Assembly (NCBI GenBank): GCA_014650015.1
Contig: BMUD01000015.1
Span: forward strand, 62,001 to 126,000
Source of the DNA: Streptomyces griseoloalbus
GTDB lineage: Bacteria > Actinomycetota > Actinomycetes > Streptomycetales > Streptomycetaceae
DNA: 64,000 nucleotides
Direction: 5' to 3'
Shown here piece after piece: positions 26,031 to 34,775 of the stretch. The position numbers were made by a program, and so were the translations under genes. The notes under the pieces were generated by a model. The model ran no database searches, was not told the DNA's origin, and was given only the letters and a program-made list of their open reading frames with translations. Each line of letters starts with the position of its first letter. The stretch's first letter is position 1.

Positions 26031-27338
26031 TCACCCCCACGTTCCGCTGGGCCGGTAGCCGTACGCCATCAGTTCCTCCAGGCAGGCTATGGGGGCGTGG
26101 GCGACGACCCGGCCGTCGGGCGCCTCCGCGAACACCTCGCTGGACAGCACGCGTCCGTCGACGCCGTTGACCTCGCGGACGGAGGTGACCATGCGCTGCA
26201 GCCGGCCGCCGCTCTGGTAGTCGTTGCGCCGCTGGATGAAGACGACGAAGTTCACCGCGCCCGCGATGAGCATCTGGCTGGCCTCGATGGGCAGCCGCTC
26301 CGTCGCCTGCAGGGCGTAGGTGGAGATGCGGTTGAAGACCTCGCTGGAGCTGTTGGCGTGGATCGTGGACAGCGAGCCGTCGTTGCCCTGGGACATCGCG
26401 TTCAGCATGGTCACGATCTCGTCGCCGAGCACCTCACCCACGATGACGCGGGAGGGGTTCATGCGCAGCGACCGGCGCACCAGCTCCGCCATGGAAATGC
26501 TGCCCTGTCCCTCGGAGTTGGGCAGCCGCTCCTCGAACGCCACGACGTTGGGGTGCAGGTCGGGAAAGGTGTCGAGGCCGAGCTCGAGTGCCCGCTCGAC
26601 GGTGATGAGGCGCTCGTGCGGCGGGATCTCGTTGGCGAGGGCACGCAGCAGGGTGGTCTTACCGGCGTTGGTCGCGCCCGCGATCATGATGTTCTTGCGG
26701 GCCCGGACCGCGCAGGCGAGGAAGTGCCCGAGCTCGGGGGTCAGTGTCCCGTTCCCGACGAGGTCGGAGATGAACACCTTGCCCATGCGCGCACGGCGGA
26801 TGGACAGCGCGGGCCGCCGCGCCACGTCCATGACGGCCGACAGACGCGAACCGTCCGGCAGCCGCAGGTCGAGCTGCGGATTGGCGGAGTCGAAGGGACG
26901 CGACGACAGACCCGAGTAGGCACCCAGCACCTGGATCAGCTCGATGAGCTCCTCGTCGGTCTCGGCGACGGGCTCGCCGCGCGCCTCGCGGCCGTCCGAG
27001 TAGCCGACGAACACCTGGTCGCAGCCGTTGATGTCGATGTTCTCGACCTCGGGGTCGTCGAGCAGCGGCTGGAGCCGGCCGACACCGAACAGCGCGGCGT
27101 GCACGGCTGCCGCGTACTGCTCCTCGGTCTCGGCGTCCAGCGGCGTACGGCCCGCGTTGATCTCGGCGCGGGCGTACTCCTCCAGTATCTGGGCTATGAC
27201 GGCACGGGCGTACTGCCGCTCGTCCTCGGTGGACATCGGCGTGACACCGTTGACCTGGTCGAGGCGGCGCTGTTCGGCGATCCGGTCGCCGGCGTCCTGA
27301 CGGAACCGCTTGACCAGTTGATGGTCGACAGCGGTCAT
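26031..27338 (-). CDS. tadA: Tad pilus assembly ATPase TadA/CpaF
   Basis: This 435-residue hexameric secretion ATPase powers Flp pilus assembly. The Walker A motif is AGATNAGKTTLLRAL. The Walker B/Asp-box region includes NPSRVIVGEVLGDEIVTML, followed by the His box GNDGSLSTIHANSS. The N-terminal domain has the CpaF-type blocks DDPEVENIDINGCDQVFV and RPFDSANPQLDLRLPDGSRL. The ATG at 27338 overlaps the cpaE-like stop (ATGA). Everything expected for an active enzyme is present. Confidence 0.94.
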   Translation of the reverse strand: MTAVDHQLVKRFRQDAGDRIAEQRRLDQVNGVTPMSTEDERQYARAVIAQILEEYARAEINAGRTPLDAETEEQYAAAVHAALFGVGRLQPLLDDPEVENIDINGCDQVFVGYSDGREARGEPVAETDEELIELIQVLGAYSGLSSRPFDSANPQLDLRLPDGSRLSAVMDVARRPALSIRRARMGKVFISDLVGNGTLTPELGHFLACAVRARKNIMIAGATNAGKTTLLRALANEIPPHERLITVERALELGLDTFPDLHPNVVAFEERLPNSEGQGSISMAELVRRSLRMNPSRVIVGEVLGDEIVTMLNAMSQGNDGSLSTIHANSSSEVFNRISTYALQATERLPIEASQMLIAGAVNFVVFIQRRNDYQSGGRLQRMVTSVREVNGVDGRVLSSEVFAEAPDGRVVAHAPIACLEELMAYGYRPSGTWG

Positions 27339-28207
27339 CGGCCGGCTCCGTGACCCTGGTGCGCCTGCTGGGCCCGGGCCTGCGTCTGCTGGGCCTGCGC
27401 GGACGCGGCCCAGGCGGCGCCGTACTGCTGGTACAGGTCGGCCGTCACCTTGCGGGCGGAACGGATCAGCAGCGACTTGTCGAGCCGCCCGCGCCTGCGC
27501 CCGGCCAACTGCTCGGCGCCGGCCGGGTCGTCGGCGAGGGTGCCGACCACGCGGGCGCCGGTCTGGGCGTGCACGAGCATGTCGTTCACCTGGGACGCGA
27601 GCTTCGCGGCGTTGCCGGTGTCGGCGATGAGGACGACACCGATCACCGGGTTGGCGAGGCTCGCGGCACCGCGCGGACCGCCGTGCAGCTTGCCGGCGAG
27701 CGCGGCGGCACGGTCCCGCACGCGCGCGAGCGCCTCCGGCTCGGTGCGCGAGACGAGCAGGACGAGGGAGGCGTGCGCGAACAGTTCGACGGCCGGGGTG
27801 TCCCCGCTGATCCGCCCGCAGTCGGCGATGACGTCGGCGGGCGCGTGCGGGGAGTCGCCGAGCGAGGCGAAGGCGTGCCCGAGCGTCGGCCACAGCCCGG
27901 CGAGCCCGGCGGCCTGCTCGGCGATCCCGAGCCCGACGAGCACTTCGAGTCCGCCGCTCAACGGCTGGACGTGGTCCCAGAGCTGGTCGGGCACGAGTCC
28001 GCGGCGCGCGGTCGCGGCGATGGACAGCATGCCGGTGTTGGGGTTGAGCGGCCCGCCGTGCGCGGCGGCACTGCGGTAGACGAGGTCACCGCCCGCCGGG
28101 TCGGTCTCGGCGAGCAGCACCCGCCGCGGCCAGACCGCCGCGAGGGCGACGGCCGCGGTGGTGACGCCGGGGGAACCCTTGTCGGCGGCGAGGGCGATGA
28201 GGGCCAT
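27335..28207 (-). CDS. CpaE/TadZ-like MinD-family ATPase
   Basis: This 290-residue ParA/MinD-superfamily protein has the deviant Walker A KGSPGVTTAAVALA at the N-terminus and LLAETDPAGGDL after it. CpaE/TadZ proteins place the Tad machine in the cell. The receiver-like N-domain of classic CpaE is missing here, as is usual in actinobacteria. The C-terminus is Gln/Ala-rich. Its ATG has no obvious ribosome site, and 18 bases separate it from the cpaB gene. Confidence 0.82.
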   Translation of the reverse strand: MALIALAADKGSPGVTTAAVALAAVWPRRVLLAETDPAGGDLVYRSAAAHGGPLNPNTGMLSIAATARRGLVPDQLWDHVQPLSGGLEVLVGLGIAEQAAGLAGLWPTLGHAFASLGDSPHAPADVIADCGRISGDTPAVELFAHASLVLLVSRTEPEALARVRDRAAALAGKLHGGPRGAASLANPVIGVVLIADTGNAAKLASQVNDMLVHAQTGARVVGTLADDPAGAEQLAGRRRGRLDKSLLIRSARKVTADLYQQYGAAWAASAQAQQTQARAQQAHQGHGAGR

Positions 28208-28225
28208 GGGTGGGGTGCCGCCTTC

Positions 28226-28948
28226 TCAGTTGCCGGGGACGTGCACGATGGCGACCTCGCCCGCGGCCGCCGCCGAGGCGAGCGCTGCCGCGTCGGCCTG
28301 GTCGACGAGAACGGTGAGCGTCTTGCTGCCCGTGCTCACGGTGGAGTCACTGTCGTCCGCGACGGCGTTCACCCGTGCGTCGTCGACGAGGGAGTTGGAG
28401 GACGAGCCGCTCGCCCCGGCGCCGGCGTCGTCGGAGTCGTTCGAGCGCGAGCCGGTACCGCCGACGTGATAGGCCGCCACGACGTCACCGGGCTTGATGT
28501 CCGACGGGTACTGGCCCTCCTTGAGGGCGAGACCGACGGAGGCCTTGCCGGCGGGCAGGCTGCTCTTCGCGGCGAACATCTGGCCCTGCACGACCGTGTC
28601 CGCGTAGATCGTGGTCTTCGCCTTCATGGTCTTGAGCGTGTCCAGCTGCTCCCACAGGACGTAGTTGATGCCCGCGTCCTCGGCGACCATGACGGAGGTG
28701 ACGTCCTTGTCGGTGACGGACTCCCCGGCCTGGATCTCGTTTTCGACCTTGACGACCTCGATGCGGTCCCCGGCCTGCAGCACGAGCATCGTCGCACCGA
28801 GCGCGCCGACGAGGATCAGCAGCACGGCGAGCGCGGCCAGCGCCGGTTTGCGCTCGCGGGGCGGAGTGGGAAGCCGGTCACCGACCGCCGGCCCGGCCGG
28901 AACCGCGGAACGACCCGCGCCCGCCCCCGTACGCTCTTGGATCTTCAC
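28226..28948 (-). CDS. CpaB-like SAF-domain protein
   Basis: This 240-residue protein has one membrane span (ALAALAVLLILVGALGATMLVL) and an exported SAF domain (VKVENEIQAGESVTDKDVTSVMV), as in CpaB/RcpC Tad proteins. A Ser/Asp-rich loop interrupts the C-terminal half. The GTG start at 28948 makes it the first gene of the operon, about 123 bases downstream of a good promoter. Confidence 0.82.
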   Translation of the reverse strand: MKIQERTGAGAGRSAVPAGPAVGDRLPTPPRERKPALAALAVLLILVGALGATMLVLQAGDRIEVVKVENEIQAGESVTDKDVTSVMVAEDAGINYVLWEQLDTLKTMKAKTTIYADTVVQGQMFAAKSSLPAGKASVGLALKEGQYPSDIKPGDVVAAYHVGGTGSRSNDSDDAGAGASGSSSNSLVDDARVNAVADDSDSTVSTGSKTLTVLVDQADAAALASAAAAGEVAIVHVPGN

Positions 28949-29070
28949 GCAACCGCTCCCCGTACACCCAAGACGATGTCTGCCAAGTTCCCTGGAAATC
29001 TGGACACTTCACCCAGGTCCGCTCGCGCACAGACATGCGCGACGGTTCGCACTTACCCGCCCGACCTGCG

Positions 29071-29100
29071 CGGATAGCCAACGCCGGGGGTGAGTGTCAA
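29071..29100 (-). promoter_or_regulatory. Vegetative-type promoter of the Tad operon
   Basis: On the minus strand there is a perfect -35 TTGACA (29095-29100), an 18-base spacer, then TATCCG (29071-29076). It points at cpaB about 120 bases away. This is a close match to the HrdB consensus and the only such match in the gap 28949-29462. The remainder of that 514-base gap shows no gene. Confidence 0.6.
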
Positions 29101-29462
29101 GCCATGGCACCGTATCAGCCACACATAAGCCCCTCAAGGCGGAATCCGCCTCACCTTCCTCACCCCACACACCGTTACCCATCTGCAATTTCATGGCTGA
29201 ACAACCCAGTTGGGACCGGCGAACCACCTGTGCGGCAGCGAACCGCCACCGCACCCGACCGACCACGGACGACGTACGGTCCATCACCCACCGCACATGA
29301 GCCCTGCACGATTCACTCACGAGGGCGCCGAGCGGCCGTGCCACGATCTTCGCCCGGACCGGTGACGGGACGCACGGGGACAGGGGGACGGACGAGCCCG
29401 CAGGCGCTTCGCGCGCTCGTTCCCGCCGGCCTCAGGACTCGACCGACCACCAAGGAGCTTCC

Positions 29463-30561
29463 ATGAAGCGCGCCGCCATGCTCGCTGCCTCAGCCTTCTC
29501 CGCCCTCTCCCTCGCCGCGCTCGCCGCGCTCACCGCGTGCGGCACGGGCGCGGAGTCGGACGGCACGACCGGCGAGCCCCGCTCCTCCCGCCCACGCCGA
29601 CGTGGATCTCGGCAGTGGTAACGAAGGAGCCAAGGTCGAACAGGAGGGCACCAGCAGCGGAGGAGCACTGGAGTCCCGGATCACCTTCACTGGTTCCACG
29701 GCCGGCGGAGACGGTGGCCCGTCGGGCAGCCTCGAACCGGTGGGCGACTGGACACCGCCTGCATGCTGGTACGAGCCGAGGTCCGCGGAGGAGTTCGCGA
29801 AGTACATCGAGGACATGTACGAGAGCACCGTCAACACCCCGGGACAGCACAGCTACGCCAAGGCAAGCGCCGGCCAGACCCGGGAGAAGTACAAGGACGG
29901 CGAGTACGAGAACTACAACCTGGAGAAGAAGGACGAGGGCAACTGGTGGGTCGCCGTCCGGGACGAGGACCGCTGGATGGAGCCGGCCGCGCAGGTCTGT
30001 GACAAGCAGCCCTTCTGGGTGGAGAACGGTGACGCGCCGGACGTCGAGAACGCGGTCACTCCCCAGGTCCTGGCCGAACTGGCTTACAACCGCGTGCAGC
30101 TTCCCACCACCGAGGTCACTCTCGCCCCCGCGCAGACCACCAAGGTCAACCTTCCCACCTGGGCATGGCTGGACAGGGCCAAATTCAAAGAGGTCTCCGT
30201 GACCGCCTCGCTGGAAGCCGGCGGAGTGAACGTCCAAGCCACCACCACGGCCAGGCCCGTCTCCCTCAAGCTGGAACCGGGCACTGCCGACGCCGAGACC
30301 TACCCGGCCTCCGGGGAGTGCGCCATCAACGACGACGGCTCCATCGGCGAGCCGTACGCCAAGGGCAAGGCCGACCGGACCCCGCCCTGCGGGCTGAAGT
30401 ACCTCCGCTCGTCGGGCGACGGCACCTTCGAGCTGCAGGCCACGGTCACCTGGGACATCACGTGGACCGGCACGGGCGGCGCGGGCGGCGACCTGCCGGA
30501 CGGGACGTTCGGCAACGATCAGGCCGTGACAGTCCAGGAGATCCAGGCCATCAACCGCTGA
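29463..30561 (+). pseudogene. Lipoprotein paralog 2, frameshifted after the signal peptide
   Basis: The first 40 codons encode a lipoprotein signal (MKRAAMLAASAFSALSL, lipobox LTAC), but this frame stops at about 29620. The mature part continues in the +1 frame from about 29580 to 30561 (320 residues). Removing one C from CCCC at 29577-29580 joins them as GEPAPPAHADVDLGSGNEG. The mature protein matches the gene at 20407-21447 over its C-terminal half (ETYPASGECAINDDGSIG, DRTPPCGLKYLR, GGDLPDGTF, TVQEIQAINR). It is either a real pseudogene or a homopolymer sequencing error. Function is unknown. Confidence 0.75.
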
Positions 30562-30700
30562 GAAGCCGAGCGAGCCGCCGCCCGGCACGAGCACATGCAG
30601 TGCACCGATCGCGCGGCACTGCGCCGTCTGCGGAGGCCGCTGGGACCTGTCCGGGCGGCCTCTGCTTCCCGCGCCACGGGCAACGCGGCGGAGGGACTTG

Positions 30701-30841
30701 ATGAGCGCTGTGGAAATGAGTCGCGCAGATGCCGTCGCCCTCGTCCAGCGGATCCTGGACGCGGACTACGCCTCGGACGACGAGGTGGACGGCTGGCTGG
30801 ACAGCCTCGACAGAGCCCTGGCATGCCCGTCCGTCACCTAA
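30701..30841 (+). pseudogene. Truncated colicin-E-immunity-like gene
   Basis: A 46-codon frame with a good GGAGGGA ribosome site encodes MSAVEMSRADAVALVQRILDA and onward to LACPSVT, then stops. The pattern LV..I.DADYASDDEVDGWLDSLDRALACPS resembles the first two helices of the Im9-type bacteriocin immunity family, which normally continues with a GxxSDLIFWP-like stretch to about 70-85 residues. That second half is missing, and I cannot find it in another frame. No matching nuclease toxin is visible. Confidence 0.55.
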
Positions 30842-30955
30842 CCGCTCCCCGAAAGCCACGTCTGGGCCGACCACCAGCTCGACGCTGAGCAGACCACGCC
30901 ACTCAGCACGAGCTGACGCCAAGCGGCAACAGGGCGACCGTTGCTCGATAAGGCA

Positions 30956-31546
30956 TCAGTCGCCGGCTCTCGCCAGCAGCCGGCCCGGTGCTGAGATCAG
31001 CGCTCCGGACAACGACAGGTTGCGCGTGTACACACCCTCGAACAGCACGGCGAGGCTGATGTCCACGGAGTCGGCGGCTCCGTGAGCCGCACCGGAGATG
31101 ACGTCCGGGTTCTTCCACGAGGAACGCGTCATCGCCACCTGGGCTTCCGGGCGTTCCAGCACGTGATGCCGACGGTTCTCCGTCTCGCGGTACTTGTACT
31201 CGCGCCCCACGGCCCACACCCGAAGGGCGCGACCCTTCCTGCTCGCGCGCCAGGCACGACGGGAGATGGCCGCGTGCTGCCCTGCCACGCTCAGTCGTCC
31301 CTCCGCGAGACGGGGGCGCGCGCCGTACCACAGACCGCTGTAGGAGGACATCGGGATGTTCTCACCGGTCACCATGACGCCGCCACGGCTACCGCGGTCA
31401 TGCAGGTGCACGACTTCCAGCGCGGGCAGGACGAGCTCCACCTCACCCAGCCCGCCCACAGGTCCACGCCAGAAGGTCACGCGGGTCTGTTCCCGTGACG
31501 TGACTGTGTTCATTGAGCGTCGGAGATCAAATCCGAACCCGTTCAT
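30956..31546 (-). CDS. 195-aa family protein, copy B (follows an effector-like gene)
   Basis: This 196-residue soluble protein is one of three relatives in this window (others at 33760-34338 and 35514-36107). I do not recognise the family. Conserved points are TSREQTRVTFWRGPVG near the start, RPRLAEGRLSVAGQHA, KGRALRVWAVGREYKYRE, RRHHVLERPE, then GVYTRNLSLSGALISAPGR at the end. The strand-rich, turn-rich pattern suggests an all-beta fold. It starts 52 bases after the stop of the effector-like gene, and the same pairing recurs at 35.5 kb, so an immunity or partner role is plausible but unproven. Confidence 0.68.
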   Translation of the reverse strand: MNGFGFDLRRSMNTVTSREQTRVTFWRGPVGGLGEVELVLPALEVVHLHDRGSRGGVMVTGENIPMSSYSGLWYGARPRLAEGRLSVAGQHAAISRRAWRASRKGRALRVWAVGREYKYRETENRRHHVLERPEAQVAMTRSSWKNPDVISGAAHGAADSVDISLAVLFEGVYTRNLSLSGALISAPGRLLARAGD

Positions 31547-31598
31547 TCGCCTCTCAGTTCCTCGGTCTCTGCCTGCGGACTGGCTGTCGAAGAAGCCA

Positions 31599-32855
31599 CT
31601 AGCCGAAAAGGCCGCCGATGACCTTCCCCACGCTTTTCGCCCCGTCCGCAAGCTTTCCGGCACCTTCGCCGATCTTCTTTCCTGCCCAGCGGCCCGCGTC
31701 GGCGACCTTTCCGGGGAATTCCTTGAACTTCTCCTTGTTGTCGATGATCGTCGCCACACCGTAGACCGCACCGGTGACCACAGCTGCGCCGATCGTGACC
31801 GGAGTGGGTGCGACCATGGCCACCGTGAGGGACGCGTTGAAGGCGGTTCCGGAAACCTTCGACACATAGCCGGCCTTGTCCCGTTTAAAGGCCTCGACCG
31901 GGTTGCCCTCCTGTACCACGTCCACGGCACCGATGACCGTGGATACGGCGCTGCCGCCGATGCCGGCCGCACGCCACCAGCCGGCCGTACGGAACGCCGA
32001 TCCCGCTCCCGAGGCGAAGGCGCTCAGCCGACTCGCTCCGGCCGCCCTGCTCATATTCGAGGCGTTCCTACCCACCTTGAGCAGGTTCGCCTGCCAGGCC
32101 CACCTTCTCCCGGAGTAGGCAGCCAAACTGTCTTTCCCGGCCAGCGCATCAAGGATGGGGGCAGGGGTACGCGCCCCGATGCTTGCGGCCAGTGCGCGGA
32201 CACGGGCGGGGATCATCGATGATCCCTGCCCCCTCAGGAGCTGCGCGAGTGTGGTGCCGGGCGCCTTCAAAAACTTGACTTGGCCGGGATTCTTGAGGCT
32301 CTTGAAATACGAAATCAGATGTGTGGTCCCAATGGCTGCCATCTCAAAGGCACCTGGAATGGTCGAGACCATTGCGGTCAGCTCAATGTAGTCGCCCACC
32401 ACCTCGCCGAGGTTTTCATCGCCCGTTACCTTCGTTACAGCATCCCCCTTGATGCGCTGAATCCAGTCCTGGAGCGTCTCACCCTTCTGTCGCTCCAGCC
32501 ACTTGGTGTCGAACGCTTCTGGGTTCGCCACGGACGCGTTCGCTATAAGCATGACGTCCGGCGGTAGGTTCGCTCCCTTGAGCTCCTCGGGTTTGAACCC
32601 GGCGAACAGGGCCGCCGCCAGAGGATCGCCCTTCTCAGCGCGGAGAATGGCCGAGCGGCGCCGGAGATCAGTGGCCGTCTCACTGGTCCACGCCGTCATC
32701 GGCTTCAGCGGGCTCAGTCTGTCCTGCACCCCGAGACGGGTCGCGCGGGTGAAGGCCTCGTCCAGGCGGTCCCTGAGATTGCCTTTCCCGTCCAGAAGCT
32801 TCGCCAGGTGCTCAAGGTCTTCCGGATTCGCCATGCGCTTGGAGCTGTCGCCCAT
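31599..32855 (-). CDS. Glycine-rich effector-like protein of a type VII-type cassette
   Basis: This 418-residue protein of no recognised family starts at the ATG at 32855 (GGGGAAC upstream). The first 240 residues are helical and polar. The C-terminal part alternates small and hydrophobic residues (RTAGWWRAAGIGGSAVSTVIGAVDVV, then NASLTVAMVAPTPVTIGAAVVTGAVYGVATI), with glycine-zipper-like spacing. It ends in a Lys/Gly-rich amphipathic tail. This layout is shared with the 486-residue protein at 39604-41064 and would suit a membrane-acting toxin. There is no signal peptide. It sits between an EspG-like gene and a 195-aa family gene. A decayed second copy lies at 34775-35583. Confidence 0.6.
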   Translation of the reverse strand: MGDSSKRMANPEDLEHLAKLLDGKGNLRDRLDEAFTRATRLGVQDRLSPLKPMTAWTSETATDLRRRSAILRAEKGDPLAAALFAGFKPEELKGANLPPDVMLIANASVANPEAFDTKWLERQKGETLQDWIQRIKGDAVTKVTGDENLGEVVGDYIELTAMVSTIPGAFEMAAIGTTHLISYFKSLKNPGQVKFLKAPGTTLAQLLRGQGSSMIPARVRALAASIGARTPAPILDALAGKDSLAAYSGRRWAWQANLLKVGRNASNMSRAAGASRLSAFASGAGSAFRTAGWWRAAGIGGSAVSTVIGAVDVVQEGNPVEAFKRDKAGYVSKVSGTAFNASLTVAMVAPTPVTIGAAVVTGAVYGVATIIDNKEKFKEFPGKVADAGRWAGKKIGEGAGKLADGAKSVGKVIGGLFG

Positions 32856-32938
32856 TGTTCCCCGTAACAATCTGATCGAGCTGCGTGCAAGGATTCGATA
32901 CCGAAGGGCTCAGGTCACCGCCCTCGGGGCGGCCGGGA

Positions 32939-33739
32939 TCACGAGGAGGCAAGCTGGGACCCGTCGGGCAGCAAGTCGGTGATCAGCTGCCAAAGTTCCT
33001 TCGCTGAGACATGCCGCACTCGCAGCTCAGTGCCCGCGCCCACCTGCCCTTCGGTAACCGGTTCAGCAGGCAGCTCGCGCAGCCAATACCCCTCGAGCCC
33101 GCAGTCCCACACCGCCAGCGCGGACACCGCCACCCCGGACTCGGCGCGCGTGGGCCCTTCGCCCTGCCACACCACCGTCATCCGCCACATGCAGTTCAAC
33201 TGGGCCAGCACGTCGGCGAGTCGCACCGGGGCGCCCGTCGCCTCAGCAAGGGCTGCCGGCGCGTCGAACGGTCCGGCTTCCATGCGTTCGAGCACCGCGT
33301 CCAGCAGTCCCATGGTCGACACGATCGTCTCGCCCGTGTCGCTGCCAGTGGTGAAGTCCCGGTGCAGGTCCACAGCCCTGGCCAGCGCCCAGACGAGCGT
33401 CTCGGGCTCGGCTGGGACGTATTCCGACTCGTCCGAGCCGGGCCAGCTCTCGTGGGTGAAGATGAACTCGTTGCCCACGATGGCCCCGCTGTTGATGGTT
33501 CCCTGCGGACTCGTCACCTCGATCTGGGCAATGATCCGCGGTTCCATCAGTGTGGAAACGAGCGGATACAGGTCGGTAACTATCTTGTCGTCCGCGTCGA
33601 ACATCTCGGCCTGTCTGAGTTCGGCGTGCGCCTGCGCCAGGTCGTCGGGGACGCTTCCCTCCTCCACTAGAAGCCCCAGCACGCTGATATGGGCATCGGA
33701 CAGCCGCAGCCGACGCCGCGCCGCATCCAAAGAAGGCAT
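32939..33739 (-). CDS. EspG-like protein (possible type VII secretion chaperone)
   Basis: This 266-residue soluble protein has the general pattern of ESX secretion-associated EspG proteins: an N-terminal LSDAHISVLGLLVEEG, a middle VTDLYPLVSTLMEPRIIAQIEV, then strand-rich ESWPGSDESEYVPAEPETLVWALARAV, and a C-terminal helical end. EspG chaperones bind specific type VII substrates in mycobacteria. The match is weak and by eye only, so this call is tentative. It is placed between a 195-aa family gene and the effector-like gene on the same strand, with GGGGGA upstream of the ATG. Confidence 0.45.
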   Translation of the reverse strand: MPSLDAARRRLRLSDAHISVLGLLVEEGSVPDDLAQAHAELRQAEMFDADDKIVTDLYPLVSTLMEPRIIAQIEVTSPQGTINSGAIVGNEFIFTHESWPGSDESEYVPAEPETLVWALARAVDLHRDFTTGSDTGETIVSTMGLLDAVLERMEAGPFDAPAALAEATGAPVRLADVLAQLNCMWRMTVVWQGEGPTRAESGVAVSALAVWDCGLEGYWLRELPAEPVTEGQVGAGTELRVRHVSAKELWQLITDLLPDGSQLASS

Positions 33740-33759
33740 TCTGTCGTGTCCCCCAGAAA

Positions 33760-34338
33760 TCAGAGAAAATTGCACCGGTTGAGAAAGCGCCCCGGTATCG
33801 ACACCAGGGCGCCGGGCGCCGTGAGATTCCGCGTGTACACGGCCTCCATGACGACGGCGAGTCCGATGTCGAGTGCGTCGGCCTCGCCCGAGCAGGTCCC
33901 GGACAGCGTCTGCGGGTTGTTCCAACCGGAACGCCTCATGAGGACACCTGCGCCCGGACGGGCCAATTCATGGCTGCGCTTGCCACCGGCCTGGGCATAG
34001 GTGTACGAGCGTCCCTTGACCTGGAGCCGAAGCGCTCGCCCCTGCCGTCCGAGCCGGTAGACGTTCCGGGAGAGGTCCGCCGGGTCCCAGTCCACCCTCA
34101 GTTCCCCTCGGGCCAGAAGGGGGCGCCGCAGGTACCGCAGTCCGAGATAGGTGACGAGTGGGAAACGGTCACCGCTCACCGCCACCTCGCAGTACTCGGA
34201 CGGGTAGTCACTGTGCTCGGTGGGAAAGGTCAGCTCGATGCGGCCGAGGCCGTCCACCTGGCCGAGCCACGAGAAGATCTCGCCCCTGCGTCCTCGAGTG
34301 GAAGCCGCGCGCTGGAGCTCGAAGGAAACCCCGCTCAT
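33760..34338 (-). CDS. 195-aa family protein, copy A
   Basis: This 192-residue member of the local three-copy family is the most divergent. It shares VSFELQRAASTRGRRGEIFSW, RPLLARGELRVDWD, QGRALRLQVKGRSYTY, KRSHELARPGAGVLMRRSGW and AVYTRNLTAPGALVSIPGRF with the other two. Its ATG at 34338 has a strong GGGGGGAAG ribosome site. It appears to lead the minus-strand run copy A / EspG-like / effector-like / copy B, with only 20 bases to the next gene. Confidence 0.65.
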   Translation of the reverse strand: MSGVSFELQRAASTRGRRGEIFSWLGQVDGLGRIELTFPTEHSDYPSEYCEVAVSGDRFPLVTYLGLRYLRRPLLARGELRVDWDPADLSRNVYRLGRQGRALRLQVKGRSYTYAQAGGKRSHELARPGAGVLMRRSGWNNPQTLSGTCSGEADALDIGLAVVMEAVYTRNLTAPGALVSIPGRFLNRCNFL

Positions 34339-34664
34339 GCACTTCCCCCCATGCTTGTCTCCGGTCGGTCCGACCACAGCCGTGCCCCAGAACCGCGAAC
34401 GGTCGATCCATATGCCGCGAAATGCGACATCCAGGAAACATCGAACTGTCGGTCCGTAAGGCGCGCCCCCAAGGCGGTCAGCGTGCCATGGGACAGTAAA
34501 GCAAAGTCGATTCAAGCGCTGCGGACCACCTCAAAAGGCCGATGTCGTGGGCCTGCGTCCATCTTGCGTGAATGGGGGGGATTTCGTTCCGCAACTGTGG
34601 GACGGAACCGGCTCTCGTGTGCTGTACCACGAAGCTGCAGCAGCCGCAGCGCACCCTCAACGGC

Positions 34665-34775
34665 ATGGGTGGTGCCCTGCTGGCCGATGCCACACGGTGG
34701 GAGAACCAGGCCGACGAACTGGAGCGGCAGGCCAAGGAGAAGGACAAGGCCAGGGCCGGAACGGGCGGCAACTGA
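34665..34775 (+). pseudogene. C-terminal remnant of a WXG100-like gene
   Basis: A short frame encodes MGGALLADATRWENQADELE followed by a Lys/Ala-rich tail, typical of the last helix of WXG100-like proteins. The upstream part of the frame (QQPQRTLNG) may be related, but there is no plausible start or first helix. Its TGA overlaps the next ATG (TGATG), a remnant of operon coupling. Confidence 0.5.
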
